From: Clostridium frigidicarnis
Lineage (GTDB): Bacteria; Bacillota; Clostridia; Clostridiales; Clostridiaceae
NCBI RefSeq assembly: GCF_900111985.1
Contig: NZ_FOKI01000003.1
Span: 124,001 to 188,000 of the forward strand
Reading direction: 5' to 3'
Length of the DNA: 64,000 bases
The position numbers were made by a program, and so were the translations under genes. Under the pieces are notes generated by a model, which worked only from the letters and a program-made list of their open reading frames with translations, ran no database searches and had not been told where the DNA came from. Below are positions 18,541-29,400 of the stretch, piece after piece (positions within the stretch are counted from its first letter, which is position 1; every line of letters begins with the position of its first letter).

Positions 18541-18554
18541 TATTTTTAAAAATA
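18541..18554 (-). promoter_or_regulatory. Conserved leader palindrome TATTTTTAAAAATA
   Basis: Same palindrome as at 7211 and 29756, about 32 nt before the start codon of the 1076-residue gene. The rest of 18510-18990 is AT-rich without a visible gene. Confidence 0.45.
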
Positions 18555-18990
18555 TATATTTTATTTATTAGGCTAATTAAAAAACATGAATAAATTTCCA
18601 TAATATAACTTGGTTATTTTCCCACTTACCCTTCAAATAACTTCCATAAATTCATTTTACTAAATTTTGAGAAAACTTTCAATGATATTTATTGTATATA
18701 TTTAGTTAACTTTTTTATTTATTTATTCAAATTCACCTTTATTTTTTTATAAAAACCATGTTTTTAATGAATATTTTTATTAAATTTAACATTTTAATAT
18801 TTTTCATATTCATATTTTCTTAAAATCTTTTATACCCAGCAGTACAAAAATGAATTTTTTCAATTTAATAATCTCATTATTAATATATAGTTTCTCTATT
18901 ACTTTTTTAGTACCTATTAAAAATAATTTGTAATATTCACTGACTAAACAGTACAGAATGAATATTTATTCAGGTGGTAATAATAATATG

Positions 18991-19031
18991 AAAAAGGCTA
19001 TGCCCTTTTAATGACAAGTGACAAGTTGGAG
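18991..19031 (+). repeat. Type-B dispersed repeat, left-end fragment
   Basis: GGCTATGCCCTTTTAATGAC followed by AAGTGACAAGTTGGAG, directly abutting the terminator at 19034. Confidence 0.5.
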
Positions 19032-19033
19032 TA

Positions 19034-19076
19034 AAAAAATAAGCTCATGTGGCGTACCCACATGAGCTTATTTTTT
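19034..19076 (-). terminator. Strong terminator of the 925-residue S-layer-like gene
   Basis: A 19-bp stem, AATAAGCTCATGTGG / CCACATGAGCTTATT with A/T tails on both sides and a 5-nt loop CGTAC. The same stem with one changed base and a different loop terminates the chemotaxis gene at 49607. Confidence 0.9.
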
Positions 19077-19101
19077 ACTTGTGACTTTCTTATAGTTCTC
19101 T

Positions 19102-21879
19102 CTAATAAAATTCCTCTATTATCTTACTTTGCTCATTTATTTCATTTTGCAAATTAATTTTATCGGGAGAATTTTCAAGGTCATCAACAGCTTTTTGTGC
19201 AGCTTCTCTGGCCTTTTTTGCCTTGTCTAAATTTTCTAAAACAGCTAAATCTTCTTTACATGCATTTCTTAAATCCTCTACTTTATTAATAGCCTCAACT
19301 AATAAACTGTCAAGGTTAATGCCTACATCTTCTATGATGCCTACTTCCACATTATTTCCTTCTTCATCACATATCCTGTTATCATCTAATATTTCAAGGG
19401 TTACTTTATCCCTAGAACTTGTCAAAGTATCTTCTTTACTTAAAGTTATAAATAAAATATCCGTTCCTTGACCTGTAACTTTTATATCATTACTTAAATT
19501 ATTTCCGTCAGTTTTAATCTTTATATCATCCTTATTTATAGTAATATCTTTTTTAATATCCTCTGACATAACAATTCTTATTGTATTGAGACCAATTTTA
19601 TCTACCCTCTCTACTTTTGGCTTAGTATTGTCCTTAAAATCTATATCATTATCATAATCTTTAACATTATTTATTCCTTGAACTTTAAAGTTTTTCTTAC
19701 CACTAGTAGATAATGCATCCTTTTTAAGAGTTAACTCAACATGTTTTTTATCTTCAATAAATATAGCTTTTTTAAATACTTGTTTATTATCTATGGTATA
19801 TTTATTCGGATTCTTTGCATCATCTTCAACTTCTTTATCAAACTCAACTATTACTTTATTTAATGCATTTTCCTTATGTTTTTCATCAGACTGTTTATCT
19901 GGATCATTGGGTATTACATTAATTACTTTACCTGTTTTATATTGAGTACTATTATAAAATTTTAAGCTTATCTTTTCTATGTTTTGATTATAATTATCAA
20001 CTATATTTCTTGGCTGTAAATCAAATGTATATTTTCCTTCTTCTAAATTTGTTATGTCTAACCCAATCTCATTATTTTCTAATTTTGCATCTAAATCCTT
20101 TTTATCTACTAAAGGTATGTTATCAGTTATGGTTACCCCATCACTATTAGTATGTTTAACCTGAACAATTCTATCTTCTTCAGCTTCACCTAAATTAACA
20201 TCTTTATCAAATGTAAGGACTTGGTATGTCTTACTTAAGGTCATCTTTAACCTTGGTGTAGTGTTCTTTAATACTGGATGTTGTTCCTTAAAATAAACTT
20301 CCTTTGTAATAGAGTCTCCCTTATTTTTATATAAATCTTTATAATCATATATAGTTATTAAGTTATATAATCCTGATAAACTTTTAGGTAAAGTAACATC
20401 GTATTGTCCCTCTATAACATTATCATCATCTTCATTTATAACTTGTAAATTCTCACCCTTTTTTAAAACTAATTCTTGTCCATTTACCATAACCTTAAAT
20501 ATATCATCATATATTTTTTCACTAAACTGAACTCTAAAAACATTCTTAGATATTGATGTTATACTATTAACCCTAGGGTTTTCCTTATCTTTTTTTATTA
20601 ATAAGTCATCACTATATTTTATTAATAAATTTCCAGCATAATCAGTTAATCCATCAATTTCTAATGTATAATTTTTATCATTTCTATCTATATTAGTTTT
20701 CGATAAATCTAAAATAAAATATTTTTTATTTTTATCTAATTCAAATGCATATATACTAAGAGGAATTTTTGCTTTTTCATATTTTATCTTAACACTTGAA
20801 TATATATCATCTTCTGTAGCATTGATAGGTTCAGAAAAATCCACCATTATTCTATTATCATCAATATACTTAACATTTTCTACCTCTGGTGCATGGTCAT
20901 CATAAATATTTAGTATTTCATAGTAATCCTTCATTTCTTTTCCGTCATTTGTAATTATATTTTTAATAGATGCAATATGCATAGCATTAATATTTGAGTT
21001 TAAGCCCTCTTTAACTTTTATAATAACTGTACAACCATCTTGTTGTAACTGAATATCTTCAATATTTATATCTTTAGAACTTGAATTAATAGATTTAAAT
21101 GAGTAATTATTTATATCTTCAGCTGAACTTTCGCTTACCCCTTTATTAAACTTAACTTCTATCTCTCTACCATTATTAAGTGATACTTTTCTTACATACA
21201 AATCTTTTTCAGCTATATCATTTTCAACCTTATGTTCTTCTATTTTAAGTTTTCTTTCTAAATATTCTCCATTTATATTATATGTAACTATATGTTTTAT
21301 AGCTTCTTTTGCCACTTCTACTTGATTTAATGCTTCCTGAAGCTTGTCCTCTTCTCTTAATAAATTAACCTTAATGATCTCATCTGTTGCCTTTGAATAA
21401 TTGGGATCAACCTCAAACACTACACCTTTACCCCAAACATCTAATCTACTCATTAAATAATCTGCACTTTCTTTATCTGTGTTTTCAAATAAAGGGATAT
21501 CATTATTTATCAAGTCATCATAAATTTTCATTTCCTTAGATTCTGCAAATTTACTCATCTTATCTACAAGGTTAATAATATCCTCTGTGTATACTTTACT
21601 ATCATATTTTGCAATACTATTTAAAATATTATTAGCATACTGCTCATCATATTTTGCTAATCTTTCTGCTGCGTACCTTACTCTATGATAATTTGCAAAT
21701 ATAGGATTTTGCTCTAACTTAATACTATACTCATTTATAACTGATTTTAATTGTTCTTCTGTTGCGTTTTCCTCATCTTCTACTACTGTTGCCATTGCTG
21801 TAAGTAATGGAGCAACTATTCCACTAACTGAAGTTGTAATCAAAGCAATGCTTAAAAGTTTTTTCTCTTGTTTCTTCAC
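19102..21879 (-). CDS. S-layer-like protein, C-terminally short paralog
   Basis: 925 residues from a GTG start (21879) with GGAGGGG upstream. Signal peptide to about AMA30, shared helical domain (RYAAERLAKYD, SRLDVWGKGVVFEVDPNY, ATDEIIKVNLLREEDKL), then Ig-like domains (NNGREIEVKFNKGVSESSA). It is the closest relative of the 1234-residue neighbour at 22263, sharing most of its length. It stops at NEQSKIIEEFY, the point where the neighbour continues with another ~300 residues, so the C-terminal domains have been lost or replaced. It lacks the leader palindrome found before four paralogs. Predicted exported surface protein; role inferred. Confidence 0.8.
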   Translation of the reverse strand: MKKQEKKLLSIALITTSVSGIVAPLLTAMATVVEDEENATEEQLKSVINEYSIKLEQNPIFANYHRVRYAAERLAKYDEQYANNILNSIAKYDSKVYTEDIINLVDKMSKFAESKEMKIYDDLINNDIPLFENTDKESADYLMSRLDVWGKGVVFEVDPNYSKATDEIIKVNLLREEDKLQEALNQVEVAKEAIKHIVTYNINGEYLERKLKIEEHKVENDIAEKDLYVRKVSLNNGREIEVKFNKGVSESSAEDINNYSFKSINSSSKDINIEDIQLQQDGCTVIIKVKEGLNSNINAMHIASIKNIITNDGKEMKDYYEILNIYDDHAPEVENVKYIDDNRIMVDFSEPINATEDDIYSSVKIKYEKAKIPLSIYAFELDKNKKYFILDLSKTNIDRNDKNYTLEIDGLTDYAGNLLIKYSDDLLIKKDKENPRVNSITSISKNVFRVQFSEKIYDDIFKVMVNGQELVLKKGENLQVINEDDDNVIEGQYDVTLPKSLSGLYNLITIYDYKDLYKNKGDSITKEVYFKEQHPVLKNTTPRLKMTLSKTYQVLTFDKDVNLGEAEEDRIVQVKHTNSDGVTITDNIPLVDKKDLDAKLENNEIGLDITNLEEGKYTFDLQPRNIVDNYNQNIEKISLKFYNSTQYKTGKVINVIPNDPDKQSDEKHKENALNKVIVEFDKEVEDDAKNPNKYTIDNKQVFKKAIFIEDKKHVELTLKKDALSTSGKKNFKVQGINNVKDYDNDIDFKDNTKPKVERVDKIGLNTIRIVMSEDIKKDITINKDDIKIKTDGNNLSNDIKVTGQGTDILFITLSKEDTLTSSRDKVTLEILDDNRICDEEGNNVEVGIIEDVGINLDSLLVEAINKVEDLRNACKEDLAVLENLDKAKKAREAAQKAVDDLENSPDKINLQNEINEQSKIIEEFY

Positions 21880-22147
21880 CCTAACCCCTCCAAAATATAT
21901 GTTTACAATAAACTTTCACTATAGTTTTTATAAAACAAAAATACTATTTATAGGTTAGCATCATCATAATATATTTTCAATGAACTTATTCTCAACCTAA
22001 AATAATATTTACTTTAAATACTAAATACATCATCTTCTAATATTCACGATTCGAGAAAGCCTCTTATTATTTTAATCACTAATTCTTTCATTCACATTTT
22101 CCATTATAAATTCATGATTGAGAGTATCAAAACATTTTGGGTAAACA

Positions 22148-22177
22148 AAAAGCATAGCCATTTTTGACTATGCTTTT
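22148..22177 (-). terminator. Terminator of the 1234-residue S-layer-like gene
   Basis: AAAAGCATAG / CTATGCTTTT stem with the loop CCATTTTTGA, shared in layout with the terminators at 4407 and 26364. T-run TTTTTG on the minus strand. Confidence 0.8.
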
Positions 22178-22262
22178 AATTTTTATTAAGTTATTTCATT
22201 CTTAATTCTCGCTCAACTTTACACAATTAGTGTATATTTCAATGAATTATTGTCACCTTTAA

Positions 22263-25200
22263 TTACTTTATTGATTGTTGAAAACTATCCAATTGATTTC
22301 CAGCTTTATCACTAACAGTTCCTTTTGTATATGATACAGTTGTTTTTCCTGCTTCAAATTTACTTCCTGTAAGTGTAACTGTTAACCCATCATCTGATAT
22401 CTCTACTTTAGTAATTAACTCTTCTGTTTCACCTGAATTTTTTGCTGAAAATCCTTTTAATCCTTCGCCTTCAAATTTAGTTTTATCAAGCGACTCACTA
22501 AATTTAATTTCTACATTGTTAGCATCTACACATTTAATTTCTTTTAAAATTGGGGCAGTTTCATCTTTTATATTAACTATTACCTCTTTATTTTCTTTCA
22601 AAGTATTACCAGCTAAATCTTTAACTGTATTTTGTACTATTACCTTAACCTTACAATTGTCACTTGGTTTAAGTTTATCTAAACCACTTTGCTTAAGTGT
22701 CACATTTATCTTACTATTATCTTCTTTATTTAATGTTACTGTATAATCTTCTTTATCTAAAACTGCTGGGTTATCTTTGAAATCACCTACATTAGTAGCA
22801 TCTACAACTATATCTCCCTCTTGTAATGGACTTAAAGCTTCACTAGCTTTTATAGTTATTACACCATCTTTATAAGTTGCTTCATTTCCTATAGTTGGAA
22901 CTGTTGTTTCATTAACTATTACTTTAACTGTTACTGTTTTAGTTGTATCACCATTTTTTAAAGTAACATTAACTTCACCACTTTTATTTTCTGTAGCTGG
23001 TGGTGTTATTTTACCATCCTTAGCAACTACCCCCTCTAACTTAGTATCCACACTATTTATTGAGCTTACTGTAGTTTCATTATTAGCTTTTTCTTCTAAT
23101 ATCTCTGTTAAATTCTTTGTATTATTTTTGTTGTCTATAGTTACTTCTCCTATATTTTTAATTGCCTCATCTAACTTATTACCAGTATCTTTGGCATCAA
23201 TTATTTTACTTTGCTCATCTATGTCATTTTGTAAATTAGTCTTATCAGGGGAATTTTTAAGGTCATTAACGGCATTTTGTGCATCTTGTCTAGATTTTTT
23301 TGCATCTTCTAAATTTTTAGAATCAGATAAATCTTTTGCACATGCATCTTTTAAAACTTCTACCTTATTTATAGCTGTAACCAACATATCATCAAGATTG
23401 ACCTCTACATCATCTATGATTCCTGATTCTACAATATTTCCTGCTTCATCAGATATTCTGTTATCATCTAATATTTCAAGAGTTACCTCATCCCTAGAAC
23501 TTCTTAAAGTGTCCTCTTTACTTAAAGTTATAATTAATACATCAGTTCCTTGACCTGTAACCTTTATATCATTTTCTAAAGTATTTCCCTCAACCTTAAC
23601 TTTTATATCATCCTTATTTATAGTAACACCTTTTTTAATTTCCTCTGACATAATAAGCTTAATTGTATTAAGACCTGTTTTCTCTGCTCTAGTTACTTCT
23701 GGTTTAGTATTGTCTTTAAACTCTAATTTCTTATCATAGTCCTTAACATTTTTTATTCCTTCTGCTCTAAATGTTTTCTTACCAGTATTAGATAAAGCAT
23801 CCTTCTTAAGAGTTAACTCAACATGCATTTTATCATCAACAAAAACAGCCTTTTCAAACACTTGTCTATTATCTATAGTGTATTTCCTCTCATTTTTAGC
23901 ATCTTCACCAACTTCTTTATCAAACTCAACTATTACCTTATTTAATGCCTTTTGTTTATCACTCTCATCAGGTTGTTCCTTTGGATCATTTGGTATTACA
24001 TCAAGTACTTTACCTGTTTTATCATTAGTATTATTATTAAACTTCAAGCTTACTTTTTCTATCTTTTGACCATAATGATCAACTACATTTCTTGTTTCAA
24101 AGTCAAAGGTATATTTTCCTTCTTCTAATTTTGTTATATCTAATGCTATTTCATTGCTTTCTAAATCTGCATCGTTATTATCTTCATCTACTAGTTTTAT
24201 ATCCTTATCAGTTTTAGTTACTCCATCACTATCAACATGCTTAACTTCAATTAACCTATCCTTTTCATTTTCACCTACATTAACATCTCTATCAAAAGTA
24301 AATACTTGATATCTCCTATCTTTAGTTGTTTTTAATTTCGGTGTGGTGTCCTCTAATACTGGATGTTGTGCTTCAAAGTAAACTTCCTCTGTAGCAGAAT
24401 CTCCTTCATTTTCATATAAATCTTTATAATCATATACTGTTATTAATTTACGTCCTTCTGATGTACTTGTTGGTAAAGTAATATCATACTTTGCCTCAAC
24501 CATATCATCTTCATCTTCATCTACAATTTTAAGATTTGAACCCTTAGTTAAGGTTATTTCTTTTCCGTCCACAATAACCCTAAATTTATCATTATATATT
24601 TTTTCATTAAACTCAACTCTAAAATCATTCTTAGATAATGCTTTTATTTCAGTAACTTCAGGATCTTCATTATCCTTCTTTACTAATAAATCATCCTTAT
24701 ACTTTTCTAATGAATTTCCAGCATAGTCAGATACTCCATCAATCTCTATGGTATATCTTTTATTATTTCTATCTATACCAGTCTTAGATAAATCTATTTG
24801 AATATATTTCTTATCATCATCTAGTTTAAATGCTTTTTTACTTATATTTACCTTTGCTCCGTCAAGTTTTATCTTAACACTTGCAGATAAATCATCCTCT
24901 TCAATATTAATAGGTTCAGAGAAATTTATTCTTATTCTATTATCATCAATATACTTAATATTATCTACTTCTGGAGCAACATCATCATAAAGATTTAATA
25001 TTTCATAATAATCCTTCATTTCTGTTCCATCATTTGTCATTACCTTTTCGATAGAAACCATATGCTTTGCATCACTATTTGTATTTAATCCACTTTTAAT
25101 TTTTAAAATAACTGTACAATCATCATCTTGTAATTCAGCTTCTTCAATACCTATATCCTTAGAACTTGAATTAGCAGAATTAAATGAATAGTTCTCTGTA

Positions 25201-25967
25201 TCTTCAGCTGAACTTTGACTTACAGATTTATTAAACTTAACTTCTATTTCCCTTCCATTATTAACAGTTACTTTTCTTACATATAAATCTCTTTCAGCCA
25301 TATCATCTTTAACTTTATTTTCTTCTATCTTAAGTTTTCCTTCTAAATATTCTCCATTGATTTTGTAAGTAACTATATTCTTTATAGCTTTTTTAGCAAC
25401 TTCTACTTGATCTAATGCTTCTTCAAGCTTATCTTTTTCTCTTAATGTATTAACTTTAACGATTTCATCTGTTGCCTTTGAGTAATTTTTATCTACTTCA
25501 AAAACTATCCCATTACCCCAAGCATCTAATCTACCTAATAAATAATCTGCACTTTCTTTATCTATCTTTGCAAATGAAGGTATATCATCATTTACCAATT
25601 CATCATAAATCTTCATTTCCTTAGACATTGAAAACTCATTCATCTTATCAACAAGTTTAACAATATCCTTTGTATATACTTTACTATCATATTTTGCAAT
25701 ACTACTTAAAGTATCTTTTGAATATTGTTCATCATACTGAGCCAATCTTTCTGCTGCATACAGTACCCTATGATAATTTGCAAATATAGGGTTCTTATCT
25801 AGCTTTACACTGTACTCATTAATAACTGATTTTAATTGGTCTGGAGTTGCCTTTTCCTCATCTTCAATTACTGTTGCCATTGCTACAACTGATGGAGCAA
25901 CTATCCCACTAATTGAACTCGCAACTAAAGCCACACCTAAAAATTTTTTCTGTGCTTCCCTCATCAT
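22263..25967 (-). CDS. S-layer-like protein, longest paralog
   Basis: 1234 residues. Tandem Met start MMREAQKK with GGAGGG upstream. Signal peptide to about VAMA31, then the shared helical domain (LYAAERLAQYD, GRLDAWGNGIVFEVDKNY, ATDEIVKV), Ig-like SbsA-type domains, a helical linker near 880-960, and two extra C-terminal Ig-like domains, the second with the classic Big_5 phrasing (DANNVEIKFSESLDKTKF ... GNQLDSF). Acidic, Cys-poor, no recognised anchor motif. Probable S-layer or wall protein. It is a close paralog of the gene at 19102, consistent with tandem duplication followed by loss of the tail there. Terminator at 22148; degenerate leader palindrome at 25981. Confidence 0.83.
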   Translation of the reverse strand: MMREAQKKFLGVALVASSISGIVAPSVVAMATVIEDEEKATPDQLKSVINEYSVKLDKNPIFANYHRVLYAAERLAQYDEQYSKDTLSSIAKYDSKVYTKDIVKLVDKMNEFSMSKEMKIYDELVNDDIPSFAKIDKESADYLLGRLDAWGNGIVFEVDKNYSKATDEIVKVNTLREKDKLEEALDQVEVAKKAIKNIVTYKINGEYLEGKLKIEENKVKDDMAERDLYVRKVTVNNGREIEVKFNKSVSQSSAEDTENYSFNSANSSSKDIGIEEAELQDDDCTVILKIKSGLNTNSDAKHMVSIEKVMTNDGTEMKDYYEILNLYDDVAPEVDNIKYIDDNRIRINFSEPINIEEDDLSASVKIKLDGAKVNISKKAFKLDDDKKYIQIDLSKTGIDRNNKRYTIEIDGVSDYAGNSLEKYKDDLLVKKDNEDPEVTEIKALSKNDFRVEFNEKIYNDKFRVIVDGKEITLTKGSNLKIVDEDEDDMVEAKYDITLPTSTSEGRKLITVYDYKDLYENEGDSATEEVYFEAQHPVLEDTTPKLKTTKDRRYQVFTFDRDVNVGENEKDRLIEVKHVDSDGVTKTDKDIKLVDEDNNDADLESNEIALDITKLEEGKYTFDFETRNVVDHYGQKIEKVSLKFNNNTNDKTGKVLDVIPNDPKEQPDESDKQKALNKVIVEFDKEVGEDAKNERKYTIDNRQVFEKAVFVDDKMHVELTLKKDALSNTGKKTFRAEGIKNVKDYDKKLEFKDNTKPEVTRAEKTGLNTIKLIMSEEIKKGVTINKDDIKVKVEGNTLENDIKVTGQGTDVLIITLSKEDTLRSSRDEVTLEILDDNRISDEAGNIVESGIIDDVEVNLDDMLVTAINKVEVLKDACAKDLSDSKNLEDAKKSRQDAQNAVNDLKNSPDKTNLQNDIDEQSKIIDAKDTGNKLDEAIKNIGEVTIDNKNNTKNLTEILEEKANNETTVSSINSVDTKLEGVVAKDGKITPPATENKSGEVNVTLKNGDTTKTVTVKVIVNETTVPTIGNEATYKDGVITIKASEALSPLQEGDIVVDATNVGDFKDNPAVLDKEDYTVTLNKEDNSKINVTLKQSGLDKLKPSDNCKVKVIVQNTVKDLAGNTLKENKEVIVNIKDETAPILKEIKCVDANNVEIKFSESLDKTKFEGEGLKGFSAKNSGETEELITKVEISDDGLTVTLTGSKFEAGKTTVSYTKGTVSDKAGNQLDSFQQSIK

Positions 25968-25980
25968 AATCCCTCCAATT

Positions 25981-25995
25981 ATATCTTTAAAAATA
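25981..25995 (-). promoter_or_regulatory. Leader palindrome, degenerate copy
   Basis: ATATCTTTAAAAATA, one base off the TATTTTTAAAAATA palindrome of the other S-layer-like genes, but closer (about 14 nt) to the start codon. Confidence 0.35.
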
Positions 25996-26131
25996 CATTT
26001 TTAACTATAGATTTTCTTTAAATTAGCATTCACTTGATATCTTAGCATCATTATACTACTTTTACAATAATTGTAAACATATATTGTAAAATATTAACAC
26101 TAATTTAATAATAAATCTTATCACGTTTTTT

Positions 26132-26286
26132 TGAAGTTGAAAATTGAAAGTGGAGAGTTGAAAGTTAAGGTTGATTTTTCTACGAAAAATCTAAGATAAA
26201 AAACTACTTACCAATCATAAATTTTTCTGAACATCACGAAGAAAAATCTCCATCATCGTCAATTGTCCATTTTCAATTTTCAAATC
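26132..26286 (+). repeat. Type-B dispersed repeat, diverged copy
   Basis: TTGAAGTTGAAAATTGAAAG, GTTGAAAGTTAAGG, then CATCGTCAATTGTCC and TTTTCAATTTTCAA at the right. The centre differs from other copies. 25996-26363 otherwise has no gene. Confidence 0.6.
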
Positions 26287-26363
26287 CTACCTTATCATGA
26301 TATTTAAATAACTTGGAAATGTTACACTGATGAGTACAAAAAATTTTATTTTTATGTATAAAA

Positions 26364-26393
26364 AAAGTATAGCCATTTCTGACTATACTTTTA
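26364..26393 (-). terminator. Terminator of the 1091-residue S-layer-like gene
   Basis: AAAAGTATAG / CTATACTTTT stem with loop CCATTTCTGA; T-run TTTTTTTA on the minus strand. Same loop as at 4407. Confidence 0.8.
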
Positions 26394-26451
26394 ATTTATT
26401 TTTTAGTTCTTAATCTCAAACTCAACCTTTGTTAAGTTGTTCTTTTTTTTA

Positions 26452-29400
26452 CTATGAAACTGTAACTACAAAGCTACCAACTTCTATAACATGGCCGTTA
26501 GCATCTTTAACTTCCACAGTTATTGTTGATGTTCCTGCTGCAACTCCTGTTACTTTTACATTTTTACCACTTAATTCTACTGTAGCAAATTCTGTTTTAC
26601 TACTTGTAACAACTGTTTTTGTTACATCAGCTAAACCTATAGTATTAGATTCATCACTTGCTGTACCAGTAATTGTGATATCATTTAATCCTGTTATTGC
26701 TACAACTTTAGCTGCCTTAAATGTGTCCACAGCTGTTTTTAAAGTTGTTTTTGCTTCTGTTAAGTCCTTTGTAGTGCTATCTTTATCATCTACTGCTGCT
26801 TTTGCAACTTTAATAGCTGTATCAAGAGTAGCTTTTGAACCAACTATAGTATTTCCAGCTACTACTCCTTCTGTTACAGATACATCATTCATAGCATCTG
26901 TAGCAGTGATTATAGCTGCATTTAATTCTTCTTTTGCTTTAGTTTTTTCAGCTTCTGCAGCTTCACCTTTTTTTGCATCTATTCTTGCTTGTAGATTTAT
27001 CTTATCAGCTGATCCATCTTTTAAATCATCTACTGCTTTTTGTGCATCGTCAAGTGTTCCAGTTCCATCTTCATAAGCTTCTACTTTTTTTATAGCATCA
27101 GCTAATAATGAATCAAAATTAACTTCTGCATTAATAGTTGTCTTTTCAGCATTATTTCCTTCTTTATCAGCTATAGAATTTGTAGTGTCGGCTTCTAATA
27201 CATCTATTGTTACTTTATCACTAGAATTTCTTAATTCATCAGCACTGTGTAATTTAATAACTAAAGTATCTGTACCTTTTCCTGTAACAGTTACATCTTC
27301 TTTAACTTTGTTTCCATTAATTTTAACTTCTAATGGCTTACCTTTAAAGTCATTAACTACTTCTGACATAGTTAATTTTACTGTGTTATAAGATATAACT
27401 TCAGCTTTGTCTATAACTGGTCTTTCATTTTCAACGAATTCTATTTTTGTACCTTTAATAACATTGTCATTAAAGTCCTTAACACCGTTCACTCCTGTAA
27501 CTGCAAGTACTTTTTGTCCTGATGTTTTTATTACTCCATCTTTAAGAGTTAATTCTAATGTCTTTTTATCACCTTTTAGTTCAGCTTTTTCAAATGCTTG
27601 AATTCCATCTACAGTGTATTTTGAAGCATCTAAAGCTGATGTTGTAAGATCTTCATTGAATTTTACTACAACTTTATTCTTTTTGCTTTGATCTGTTCCT
27701 TCTTGATTATTTTTTACAAATCCAGCTACCTCAGCTTTTGATCCATTAGCACTCTTAGTAAATTGTAGATTTATTTTTTCTACGTCTTGGCCATATACAT
27801 CTACTACATTTACTTTTTCTAAATCAAAATTATATTTAGCTTCTTCTAAGTTATTGATATCTACAGCTATTTCATATGACTCTAAAGAAGATAATTCTTT
27901 ACTATCATGTAGTGTAGCTGGATCTTCTTTAGTTACTCCATCACTATCAACATGTTTAACTGTCACATCTTTATTTGAAACTTCTACATCTCTATCAAAA
28001 GTGTATACAGCAAATTTATGGCTAACTATCTTGCCATCTTTGTCTTTTATAGACATTGTTTTATATTCTGGAGTTGTATTTTCTAATACTGGATGACTCT
28101 TTTCAAAGTTAACTTCCTCAGTTACTGATTCTCCCTTATTATCTGAAAGATCTGTAAATCCATATATAGTAACTGTATGATTTCCTTCTTTAAAGTTTGC
28201 ATCTTTTATTTTAACTGTAAAAGTCTTATCGTCTGCATCTTTAAGTTTTTCATTGTCCTTTATTTCTATATTTTCTGCATCTTTTCCATCTACTTTTACA
28301 CTAAATCCTTTTGATAAAACATTTTTTTCTTCATCTTTTTCAGTAGCTCTTTGAAGTTTTATTTTTTCACTGAAAGTAACTTTAAAATCTGTAGGTGATA
28401 AAGTTTCTATCTTTTCTACTTCAGGATCCACATCATCTTTCTTGAATGTTATATCTCCAGTAAATTTAGTTAATGAATTTGCTGCATAATCAGTTAATCC
28501 ATCTATTTCTATAGAATAAGTTTTATCTTTTTCTAAGTTTGCAGCTGATTTACTTAATTCAAGATACATTTTATCATCATCTAATTTAAATGCACTTGAT
28601 TTTACACTTACAGTTGCTCCGTTTAATTTAACTTTTACTGCTGATGATGCTGCTGCTCCATCTGCTGCATTTATAGGTTCTGAGAAGTTTATTCTTACTG
28701 TATCACTATCTGTATACTCTAATCCTGTAACTTCTGGCTTAACATTATCAAACAATGCTATAATTTCTGAGAAATCATCCATATTTTTATCATTATCTGT
28801 TACAACATCATGAACTTTAACTAAGTATTTAGCATTTGTCTTATTGTTTAAAGTTAAATTATCTTTAAGAGTTAATTTAACAGTTTTATTATCATCTTGT
28901 AGTTCAGCTTCATCAGCATCTATAGTTTTTGCATCTGAATTTGCTGATGCGAATTCGTAGTTTTCAACTTTTTCAGCTGAATCTTTGCTTACAGCTTTGT
29001 TGAATTTAACTTCGATTTCTCTACCATTCTTAGCAACTACTGAAGTTACATGTAAGTCTTGTTTAGCTATTTCATTTTCTATAGCATCTATTTCAACTTT
29101 TAATGAAGCTTCTAAGTAAGCACCGTTTACTGCGTAAGTTTTTATTTCTTTTATAGCTTTCTTAGCAACATCTACTTGTTTTTGAGCTTCGTCAAGCTTT
29201 CCAGCTTTTCTTAAGTCAGCAACTTTGATTATTGCGTCTGTAGCTACTACATAGTTAGGGTCAACTTCAAATACTATTGCTTTACCCCAAACGTCTAATC
29301 TACCCATTAGGTATTCAGCGTTTTCTTTGTTTTCCATAGCTTTAATGTCTTTAGTTACTAACTCATCGTAAGTAGCCATTGATTTGCTTGATGCAAATCC

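Noticed and set aside
26429-27076. Plus-strand 215-codon frame
   Set aside because: Shadow of the S-layer-like gene at 26452; Ser/Thr/Val-rich composition typical of antisense to Lys/Glu/Ala-rich coding DNA.
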